Of a stretch of DNA of 64,000 nucleotides, positions 43,301 through 52,500 are shown piece by piece (position 1 is the stretch's first letter; each line of letters starts with the position of its first letter). The DNA lies in assembly GCA_025267735.1 (NCBI GenBank), contig CM046304.1, positions 930,001 through 994,000 on the forward strand, in the 5' to 3' direction. The stretch is from Mactra quadrangularis (Eukaryota > Mollusca > Bivalvia > Venerida > Mactridae). Below the pieces are notes generated by a model. The model had not been told where the DNA came from. It saw nothing but the letters and a program-made list of their open reading frames with translations, and searched no databases. The position numbers and the translations under genes were made by a program.

Positions 43301-46227
43301 AACAGAATTAGAAAGGAACCACAGCTCTACCTGGCTTTATTATGAATTATTTACCTTTGTATTTTTTTGTTTAAGTTTTTAATATGTTAGATATCTTTGC
43401 CATTTATGGTCAGATTTGATGAAAAAAATCCGACTTGAATGTGGTTTCCACATTACATTTCTTGTACTTCTTATTTTTCAGGAATTTATGCCCCTCCCAC
43501 CACCAGAAGTAGAAACAGAAGCTGATTTATCAGAGCCCAAGTTACAGTTTTCCTATGTTGAATGTTTAATGTATACATTTCATCAGTTAGGTAGAAAATA
43601 CCCCGATTTTCTTACATCGGAACAATCTACTGAAAGATTAAAAGATTTTAGATTAAGGTTGGTATTAGAAAAAGTGTTGTTTTTCTTTCAGGCTATTTTG
43701 GGGCTGAAGTTGCTCCCCATTTTGCTTCCTACAGGGAAAGTATGTTTTTCCCCCTTCTCAGATACAAAATTCCGCTGTCCTTTTAGTTTTGTCCTTTCTA
43801 TTACATGTTTGCCAATGTCTTGTCATGTTGTGGCAAAAATATTGAATTCCAAACCATTGTAAATATACTTTTCTGTTAAAATTGGATTAAAACACATTGG
43901 ATTATTTGAAATATAGGATTAAGCTTACATATTCCTATGTCCTATTTCCATCCAAACAAGTTACAGTTGTCATGTTAAGTTTAAATGCGAATTTTGTTAA
44001 CAATTTCTCAAAGATATTAACTCATTATATTTCAGATTACAATATTTTGCTCGTGGTGTACAGATATATATCAAACAATTAAGACTAGATCTACAAGGGA
44101 GAACAGGAGATGCTCTAAAATCAGATGAGGTAAGCTTGCATTTGTGAATTAAAGACTTACAATGCCCACCAAAAGTTTCTTTACACATGTTTTTTGTATT
44201 TTTGCTGCAAAATTATTGCAGACTACTTTAGTTTAAACTGTATATTGGTTGTGAAACTTATAACTACATGTAAAGTATTTCAAAGTACACGTCAAAACAT
44301 CAATAATTAGAGTGAAGAAACATTTGGACCCCAGTGTACAGTGTCCTCCAAAAATTTTTAGAAGTTTCGAAAAATTATTTAATTTCTAACATTGTCTTGG
44401 TTGAACCATTATTTTTAATGTACATAGTATGGTTGGTGATTTACAACTTTAACAGTTGATTATTTTAATTTTTCAACCCTCACAGATAACAAAATGTCAT
44501 GGGTTATAGGTACTGTGAAAATTTGTTGAAAAAATTGTATAGCATAAAAACAACTAAATAAAAAGACTTTAGTTTTATTTCTGACCTTAAAGAATGTATC
44601 AGTGGTAGGAGGGAGAATGGCCATAGAAATTATTTTATGACCAAACTCCTCGAAAGTATGTTCCCATCCAGGGATCAAACCCATTACTCTTCAGTCATTA
44701 GACTAGTGTGCTACCGACTGAGCTAGCCAGGCAGGCTCTTTATATTTTGTATTTATAATTGATTTGTTTTCTCTTTATTTCAGAGTAAATTAAAAGTATG
44801 TGCATTAAAAGTAACATCAAACATCAACAGTCTCATTAAAGATTTATTCCATAATCCGCCATCATATAAATGTATTATAACTTTGTCATGGAGACCAGCT
44901 GTAAGTATAGGTCGTTTATTGATCTATGTTGACATTTTGATAGTAATTTTAACATGTATTTTAGTTAAACTAAGTAAACCTAATCAGTGTGGGGAATCAC
45001 ATATGGTTAGGAACCATATTGGCCACGTGATTCCCCACACTGCTAATACTCAGTCTATATTTGGAATAAATACACAGTTATCAAAGCTAGACAATTTTGC
45101 AATTGTAAAGAAATTATTTGTGTTAGACAATTTTGAGAGATGCTAGTGATTTTAAATATTATTTTCTTTGTTGTAAGTTCATTTTTAATCGAGTTCCACT
45201 ATCAAATCTTATTTTCAATGTGAAGCATGAAAGAAAATGATAAACACTTTAAATTGAAATAAGAATTCTTTCAGTATTCCATGCTTGTTATGATTTGGTG
45301 TTAACACGTCAAATTAAATTCATTAAGTTATTACCAATATAGGACTCCTTGTTTGAAAGTCATGATTTAAATTTCTATTATAGGTTAAAGCATCTGTTCA
45401 GGCAAGTGGAGCTGCAACTCAAACTGGGTAAGTAGGAATTATCTTTATGTATGACGAGCCTGTTTTAAAAATTTAAAAAATATCAAGTCTACCGACCAGT
45501 AAAATTATTCAAAGTCATCTTGGATGACCCTTTTAAAGGTACTTATTCACTGACTTCAACTTAAATATCAACTTTTTTGACCCAGATACTGAATGGTATT
45601 TTGAAATTATAGCAAAATCTTAACCAAATCTGTGAACTAGTACCTTTAACTCCTATTCAATTTGGAAAAAACTGTATGTGTACTATATCAATGTTACAAT
45701 TTTACTGCCATATTTGATAGATAAATTTCTGGATATAGAATGTTGCTATGGGAGAAATTTACAAGCATGGATGGAAGTTTTTCAGTGTTTTGAGAATGAA
45801 TTACTCTATGTAAGTTATATGAGATATGCCTATTTCAGTAATTTGAAAGTAAGTTTTCATTATTTTAAAAACTTTCAACTTTCACCCTTGTATTTTATCA
45901 GCAATTTGTTCTACAGTAAAATTGATCAGGTTGAAATAAAGTTATAAATAATTTATTATAAATTTAACTTGAAGCAAGTTTTTATATGACTATTTACTTA
46001 ATTATTTCAGACAAAAAAGATTTAACCCTATAAAATATGAAACAAATGGAGCATCAAACCCTAAAAAAGCTAACAGAGAAGCTAGACAGCTGTATGCTCC
46101 ACCCAGTGGGAAGTTCAGTGACAAAGCTGGATCTTTTCAGAATGTACGAGGAGGAGGAGCTGGTGGTGGTGGGCGTGGCAATAGGGGGCGTGGCCGAGGG
46201 TTTATGGGGCGTGGTCGACGATTTTAG
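37327..46227 (+). CDS. API5: Apoptosis inhibitor 5 (API5/AAC-11), 12 exons, 533 aa
   Basis: Exons: 37327-37395, 38448-38609, 39430-39595, 40747-40898, 41672-41812, 42015-42080, 42527-42724, 43482-43657, 44036-44129, 44784-44900, 45384-45427, 46011-46227. API5 is a nuclear HEAT/ARM-repeat scaffold that blocks E2F1-driven apoptosis and binds the Acinus complex. The frame opens TVEQLYHKFGVLADAKDKAG and follows the family throughout: QFVTRFFKYFP, IRKQAIKDLP, VRDNAIKFL, EEFIFIMEIL, LQFSYVECLMYTFHQLGRK, LQYFARGVQIYIKQLRL, PPSYKCIITLSWRP. The C-terminus has the REARQLYAPPSGKFS motif and an Arg-Gly-rich tail that ends GRGRRF. Length is near the human protein (about 524 aa). All junction phases close. 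Exon 8 lies only about 15 bp from the end of a transposon. Introns hold a LINE relic, SINEs, pearl-like repeats and a short perfect hairpin. The start context AAAATGG is good. Confidence 0.97.
37779..38040 (-). mobile_element. LINE (non-LTR retrotransposon) 3' relic in API5 intron 1
   Basis: On the minus strand an open stretch (38019-37801) translates to a piece containing YCRTDFLPKSFFPSATRLWN followed by QLPNHI and DAFKQGL. The pattern (R-x-x-F then SFFPxxxxxWNxLP then FKxxL) is what closes many CR1/L2/Jockey-type reverse transcriptase ORFs. Only this C-terminal fragment is present, as expected for a 5'-truncated insertion; no polymerase motif YADD is visible upstream. It lies antisense to API5. 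The LINE family cannot be named from 70 residues. Confidence 0.65.
38706..39018 (+). mobile_element. SINE S1, full length, in API5 intron 2
   Basis: The head GCCGCCTGGCTAGCTCAGTT, B box GAGTTCGATTC, body, and tail with (CAAA)n are all present. It sits about 100 bp after exon 2 in the same orientation as API5. Confidence 0.85.
39960..40556 (+). mobile_element. Pearl-like element: GTTGGC microsatellite plus three ~170-bp core repeats
   Basis: Opens TATTAGCTCAACTTTTCG, then GGCGTTGGCGTTGGCG, then three head-to-tail units (about 40045, 40210, 40385) that share TTAAAGTTT, GTATACTTAT, GGATGAATTATTTT and TGCCCTTTTATA. The 3' end is cut by family B at 40556. The plan matches bivalve pearl/CvA-type elements. 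In API5 intron 3. Confidence 0.65.
40556..40706 (-). mobile_element. Family B fragment, API5 intron 3
   Basis: Only the end with CGGAGATC / ATCCTGTACGACAACGC remains. It abuts the pearl-like repeat at 39960-40556 and ends 40 bp before exon 4. Confidence 0.6.
40990..41210 (-). mobile_element. SINE family S2, API5 intron 4, first of two
   Basis: The complement gives a tRNA-like head (GGGAGCAGTGGTCAAGTGG), then a body that contains CTTGAGCAAGAAATTAACC and ends near a TACAAGATTGTAAAGTCGG motif. Confidence 0.75.
41295..41534 (-). mobile_element. SINE family S2, API5 intron 4, second of two
   Basis: Same orientation as the copy about 85 bp to the left but more diverged (head GGAGCAGTGGTCCAGTGG). 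Two independent insertions or a local duplication are both possible. Confidence 0.75.
42895..43112 (-). mobile_element. SINE family S3, API5 intron 7
   Basis: Second copy, with head complement GCAGTGGCGTAGTGGTTAGC and B box GGGTTCAACCTGG. It shares GTTTCCTGGACACT and CTTCCTACTATAGG with the copy at 15960. Confidence 0.7.
43212..43467 (+). mobile_element. Family A element against the API5 exon 8 acceptor
   Basis: The only copy in plus orientation: TTATTAGCTGGATTTTTC to the hairpin ATGTGGTTTCCACAT and TACATTTCTTGTAC. Its T/C-rich end lies directly upstream of the acceptor TATTTTTCAG at 43481. Confidence 0.7.
44590..44737 (-). mobile_element. SINE S1, head half, in API5 intron 9
   Basis: The complement shows GCCTGGCTAGCTCAGTCGG and the first third of the body; the tail is missing. 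Its head end lies about 45 bp before the exon 10 acceptor. Confidence 0.7.
44985..45042 (+). repeat. 58-nt hairpin in API5 intron 10
   Basis: A perfect 16-bp stem (CAGTGTGGGGAATCAC with its complement) encloses an 8-bp stem (ATATGGTT/AACCATAT) with loop AGG and a 7-nt bulge on the 3' side. Confidence 0.6.
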
Positions 46228-46378
46228 ACATAATTTGTGTACAATCAAGAACTGGCAGCTTTTTAGGTTTGAAAATATGTTGACAATGTGAGAGTACTTC
46301 ATGTCAAGTCAGTTAAACTGATGACAGCACATGCGGAAGGTTTTAGAATGTAAATAATGTGAATTTGAATGATGCTTA

Positions 46379-46859
46379 TGCCTTGTTCACACTATTTTGG
46401 TGTATGACCAGGTGCATCCTGGATATTATAGCCGGTGGACCGGGATGAATCGAGAAGATTCTTGAAGATTGAGTGACCAAACCAGGAGTCACAGCATCTC
46501 AAACTATGTAAGTATCTTACAAAGACTGGAAAGCCATCTTGGACACAGGCCAAGCTAGTTCGCTACAGTTTCACCCCCTGGTGGTCTTGAGGTGGAGAGA
46601 CAGATCAAACCAGAAGAGCTATGAGAATGCCTAGTGTCTCCTGGGAATAAGCAGGCATTGGTTTCATACCCCAGCAAATCATAGTTGAATTTATTGTTAA
46701 AACTCCACTAGGGCAATGCCATGGTGATCTCCATTTCTTAACGGTTCATCCCAATAAAAAAACTGTTCACAATGTTGCTACAGTTCAAGCCCCAGTTTGC
46801 CCTGGCATCTAAACCAGGATGTACCAGGGGTTGTACACCGGAACAGTGTGAACTAGGCA
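46379..46859. mobile_element. Foldback MITE in the API5 3' UTR
   Basis: TGCCTTGTTCACACTATTTT ... AGGTGCATCCTGG is inverted at the right as CCAGGATGTACCAGG ... AACAGTGTGAACTAGGCA. It makes up about 480 nt of the 1.1-kb 3' UTR. Confidence 0.7.
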
Positions 46860-47322
46860 TTGAGGAGGTTATAGAATGAATAAAAAACTTGATCATGTAA
46901 ATAGTCTTAATTTTTTACGGTGAGGAAAAAGATATGACAAATTTGTTAGTGATTTTTAAATTCTGGACTGATACTTAATATCAGGAATTTGGGGACATGA
47001 GTCTTTTCTCATGTTAAGTGTTGAAATCATTAAGTTTCAGAATTTCAGGATTTTTAAGATATTGAACTTCATTCATGAATAAGTCAGAAAACACTTACTG
47101 ACAGGGACCATTGTTAGCAACTCTTTGACCATTAGTTACATGTTAAAATGTGAAATATCAACATTTGTTGTTTTAGTCAATTTATTGTCACTTTTTCATT
47201 ATTCATTACTGGTTTTAAAACTGCATTTTGATTACATTATCATGTAATAAATGATTCACTATCACTTTCATATTTTTGTTAAATTTTACCATGTGTCATA
47301 TACATTGTACTTCTATATCATG

Positions 47323-47328
47323 AATAAA
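47323..47328 (+). other. Likely API5 polyadenylation signal
   Basis: AATAAA lies 1.1 kb after the API5 stop in an A/T-rich setting, followed about 30 nt later by a T-rich stretch. It would give a 3' UTR of roughly 1.1 kb that contains a foldback MITE (46379-46859). Earlier weaker signals (for example near 46880) cannot be excluded. Confidence 0.5.
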
Positions 47329-47404
47329 ACATTTGATTGAAAGTATTCATGTTAGTCTTTTGGTTTTTCATTTCTTAAAAAGCTTGAGGCTTAGTATTGC
47401 GCAT

Positions 47405-47649
47405 AAAGTTTGACCCCAACCTGACCTTTATGCAAGAATATTCATTACATTGAATACGAATGTAGTATTAATCCTCAATAACACTGTGGCTGTGAGGATT
47501 GTGTTGAAATTTAACTCGAACAGATTGTATAATTATATTATTTTACAATCGCTGCCGAAGTGTAGAATACAGGTAGTACTGATTTTTGACAGGATATGTG
47601 TAGATAATTATTAGATCCAAATGTGAAAGGTCAAATCGGGTCAAACTTT
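47405..47649. mobile_element. AAAGTTTGACCC MITE, copy 2
   Basis: AAAGTTTGACCCCAACCTGA to GTCAAATCGGGTCAAACTTT. It lies just after the API5 polyadenylation signal. Confidence 0.65.
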
Positions 47650-47684
47650 ACACCTTATAGTTATTTCCCTTATTATTTTTAGTT

Positions 47685-48165
47685 GGGTTTAATGCCATTG
47701 CAACACAGTTCTCACCATTCCTGAAAAGGCTTATCTCTAGTTATAGCTGTTAACCAGTTACTAGGTGATAATACTTACACCAGTGACTGACGACTGTCAA
47801 ACATGATTTAGAATTGTGTAGGAGCAGTGGTCCAGTGGTAGGACATGCTCTTAGGGATTGAGAGGTCCGGGGGGGTTAGATCCCCACTAGAGGCACTGCT
47901 AATTTCCTTGAGCAAGAAATTAACCTGCAATTGTTCCTCTCCACTGAGGTGTAAATGGGTACTGTGATCATGTGATGGATCGCCTGCCTGAGGGTAATTT
48001 CAATGATCAGGAGTTATCGTACAAGATCGTAAAGTCGGCTGAACATGTATATGGAAGCAGACTTTAAATGGCACTTTCTTTTTAACATAGAACCAGTGGT
48101 AGGAGGGAGAATGGCCATAGAAATTATTTCATGACCAAGCTCCACAAAAGTATGCCCCAAGAGGT
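47685..48165 (-). mobile_element. SINE S1 split by an S2 SINE insertion
   Basis: The S1 tail and body (47685-47815) and the remaining body (about 48090-48165) are separated by an S2 SINE in the opposite orientation (47818-48063). The word TAGAA flanks the insert on both sides and may be its target duplication. S1 was therefore present before S2 moved in. The block lies between the ends of API5 and the tectonic gene. Confidence 0.65.
47818..48063 (+). mobile_element. SINE family S2 inserted in an S1 SINE
   Basis: A plus-strand copy with head TAGGAGCAGTGGTCCAGTGG, a B-box-like GGTTAGATCCC, and the body ending near GAACATGTATATGGAAGCAG. It gives the 5' to 3' orientation used for the family here. 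Confidence 0.75.
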
Positions 48166-48223
48166 CACCCCATGATATATTTTCATATAATATAGTGAAG
48201 AAAGCTATAGACTTAAATCTACA

Positions 48224-48229
48224 TTTATT
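48224..48229 (-). other. Candidate polyadenylation signal of the tectonic gene
   Basis: TTTATT on the plus strand gives AATAAA on the minus strand about 1.3 kb after the tectonic stop. The API5 signal on the other strand lies about 0.9 kb away, so the two transcripts probably converge without overlapping. Other TTTATT words occur in the 3' UTR (for example near 49180), so the site is tentative. Confidence 0.3.
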
Positions 48230-49563
48230 CACATAATAAAAAATCTGTACACAAAATAAATATACAAGTCAGATCTCCTAACAAAAACTAACACTATTTT
48301 TAAGGTCTATATACATTGATATAAAGCACAGTATACAATAAATACATGGACGGAATGAATTAGTAGCTTCACTAACATGATTATAAAATATTCACTTTTC
48401 ATTCACTCACATTCATATCTATAAGATATATTTACACAAAGGGCTGCCAATCTTCAGACATCTTGCAGATATAAGCCTCCAATGATCACCAGGGCAGCCA
48501 ATTTTCAGACATTGTGCAGATATAAGCCTCCAACGATCACCTGAGCTGCAAATGTTTGCCTCCAAGCTTTATAAAGGCTGCCAATCTTCAACAGATAAAA
48601 ATGACTTTAGTTTCCCTTGTTGATCATAAACAAAAAATTTTACAATTGAATTGTAAAGTCAACTTCGTTATTCTACCAATAGGGGAAAAAATAACAGAAC
48701 TTTTTAGAGCAGGCTGATCCCTTCCAGCCGATATTTAAATTCCATAATGACACCCCTGGTTTCAAGTCAATCAGATCTTGAAAAATATTTCCGAAATTGA
48801 ACATTTAATGAAGCCTTTATATATCTCCCAACAGAAAAACAATGCCCTGTCAATCTATCAGTGAGGCATTCTTCCATCACAGAGTAAAAATTCTTGATGG
48901 AAAACCCTTTCACTTAGAAATTCACATTTTCAAAAAATCATTCTCTTTCACAGCAAACCATCTATACTAAACTTTCAAAACTAATAAATATATCATAACC
49001 CTACATTCAAAGGTATAATTAATTAAAGGTCTGCACACAGAAAACAGTACAAATTGTAATTTGCTGATCATAAATTTCAATTCAAACACAACTGCAACAC
49101 ATGACAGTTTTAAAATGAAATGTCGGTGTTGATTTTTCATTTTGATAAACCATTTGGCTACAATTATTTTTTTTTATTAAAGCTCCAGTGGTCTCCAGTA
49201 ATGAAGATTGATTTCTATATTTCTTTATAATTTCTTAATGAATATTCATAATTAAAATGTTTAACTTTTAACTGCTAAGTTTAAAAGGGACATAATCCCA
49301 TCAAATTCATGCTAGAGATAATGCAAATTGGTATTTGATCACCAATGATATCCCCTCAGTTGTTTCAAAGATATAAAAATGTTGCAGAATAAACTTGATT
49401 GAAAGTATTACTCTGATTGTGAAATTAAGTAGAATAGCTTAACAATTATCAAAGAAGTCAAGCTTAAAATTAATTAATCATCTACCAAAGATCAGTATAT
49501 ACATAATAAAAATATCACATTTTTTTAAAGTATTAAAATAATCTTAAATTCAATGAGGCCACA

Positions 49564-52500
49564 TCAAGAAAGTAGACATTTCAAATTTGTAAACAAAGTA
49601 ACTAACATAGCACACAGTACAAGTAGACCTAAATCTCCTCTAAACATGGTCGGTGATGCGTTGGAGTAGTAGAGGAATGGATAGAAGAAATCATTGGGTA
49701 CTCGTGCAATAAAGATAGGAGCTTCTCCTGCAAACTGTGTGGCTGGCTGAGACACGTCAATAAATGATACAGTTTGGCTCACTTCAAATGATTGTAAAGC
49801 ATTAGCATTGGCATCCTGACAGAATGCTCCTGTACACTGAAAAAGAAAGAGGAAAACATCAGAGAATTTAACTTGCAAGATGATAAACGATAGTTCTTTT
49901 CTGATAATCGTTGTTACTTCCCTTGAATTTATTACCTCCCTTTGCTACTCTCTAAAATTTGCACTGCCAGTGGAAAGAATTTGGAACATCTGAACCATTT
50001 GTTGAATGAATAATCTCAAAAATATTCTTTGGGTGCACCAAGAATATTAGAATTTATTTATTTATGCATGCAACAATGTAATTATGCAATACATTCAGAA
50101 CACCTTGAACTTTCACGAATGAATAATCTCGGAAGGATTCGTGAAGTGTCTACCCTGGCTTGGGATTTTACTACCTACACGAGGCGAAGCACGTAACAGT
50201 TATGCAAAATAGTTTTTGTAGTATACACACAGATCTTCGTCAAAACACAATTCTCTGTTATATATTGAACCAAATATTGTTCAGCAATATCATTGAACTG
50301 TGTAATTTCAAATTTACGGACTAAAACCGAAACATTACTCATCGCCTAAACGATCGTGTATTTGTTTACTTCAACACAGGTAGTTTTAAAATGGCGCCTA
50401 AATATGTCCGTGGTTATTCGTAGCGAATGGCCGAGGAGTTCCGAATGTATGCAATAGAGTTCTTGTAGTAAACACACATGGCATAGTAAACATTTTTGTA
50501 TTTGACTAAATACTGTTCAGTGATTTCATTGTATCTCATCTTGTATTTCAATTTATCAAACTAAAAACAAGTCATTAATCATCGCCTAAACAATTGTGGA
50601 TTTGTTTACTTCAACACAGGATACATCATTTTGTTCCATCAAGCGACACAAAAGTAGGTCCAACATGGCGTCTAAATATGTCTGTAGTTATTAATAGAGA
50701 ATGGCCGAAAGAGCTCCAAATGAATTTGTTGGTGCATTTTATTCACTGACTGAGATTGGACCATGCTTTGTGAATTGTGTCACATTCTATACTAAGACGA
50801 TGTAAACAAGTCTGTGTGCACAATTAATTGCATCATGAATATCATAATAATAAAGATCAGCTGAATGTGACCTGTACTGGGTGCTTCTCAGATGTAAAAA
50901 AGTGAAATTTAGATTGGGGTTTTAATCCGATTGGGAATGACATATATCCCTTACCTGAAACACGACATCCTGAGAGCTATCATACAGATAAGCTACACCA
51001 ATAATCTTAGCTTGGGGATTAGCTAAAGCTCCAACATTAGAGTATAACACTTGTATATGTACTCCCATACTTAATTTACATGATGTAGAGTCTACAATAC
51101 TTGCCTGAAATAACAGATATAATTAAGTAAATATATGTGAGATATGGGTTTTCCGATCATTTATTTTGTCAGTTTAGTGCATTATTAATCCATTTTCAAA
51201 GATCAAATTCATCAAAGAAAACAAAAAATGATTAAACATTAAAATCTTACATATTTTTATTGTATCTAAGCATACACACACATTTAATGATATTAAGTAT
51301 CTATATATCAAGTATTTTTCATAATATATTTCAAGATATACATGTACATAAAAAAACAAATTAAAAAGATTGAAACAGATTAGTAATTTTAAGGGTTAAA
51401 AGGGCCAAATAGCATCTTTTAAAACTTAAAATAGTTTTGTTTTAATGCAACAAAGTTCAGTTTTTAATGCATAAGCAAGCATTACCCAAACCAGTTTAAC
51501 CCCAGATAATATGAAAATGACAATGGCTGTAAATATGTAAAAATGGCTGCAGATCAACCAATTCTTATCCATTTCAAATAAACAATTAATCTATTTCAGT
51601 TTTTAGTAATCGTGAAAGCCTACTTAACAGCCTATAGCAGGATAAATATAACAAGTAAATCTGTGAGCTAATGCTCACTAGTGATACCCCCGCAGTGAGA
51701 AATATGACTATCATAATGTAACTTTCATTTAACGAAATCTAAAAATATGCGACAAACAGATAGTAGATGAGCAAGGAGCATGATATCGCCACATGGGACT
51801 ATGGGATGAAGCAATATGCAAAGTATTAGGCTGCTGCATGTTATAGTTGCTGAGAAAACTGCGACGGAAATTTTGTGACGGACGGACGCACGCACGGACA
51901 AGGGTAAAACAGTATAATAATTCTGGTATAATAATTCTATATGGAAAACAACCAAGATTGAATATGTAAAATATATACTAACCGTAGGTCTATTATCAGC
52001 TAGAATGCTAACCCAGTCACCAATCTTTGTAGTTGCAGTATTACCAAATGTAGCAACATATTTATTGTTGTTAGGTGGAGAGTTAGGTCCTTCTAAGGCT
52101 CGTAGTATCTCAGCTTGTATATTCTCACATATCTGACCACCTCCTAGTGACGATACATTCAGTCTGAAATGGCCATTAAAATATGAAATTAAAAATAATA
52201 GTGCCAATTAAAAAATTTGCACCCTGCCCTTTTTTCTCCTTCCTGCCCTTTTTAGCCTCTTTCTATGCAGTATCAGTACATTTGAGACATTCACTCTCAG
52301 ATATGCCCTGCCCCTTTTTTCTGCCTCCCCGCCCTTTTCTGAGTTCTGGAATAATCACTAAGTCTGCTCCCATTTTCATGTTCAGCTGACTTTACAATTT
52401 TGAGCAATAACCATGGATCATCAAAAAATTGAAATCCCTTTTAGACAGGTAATCCCTCACAGCTCCCCTTCACATATGAGTGGAAACCAACAACTGTAGG

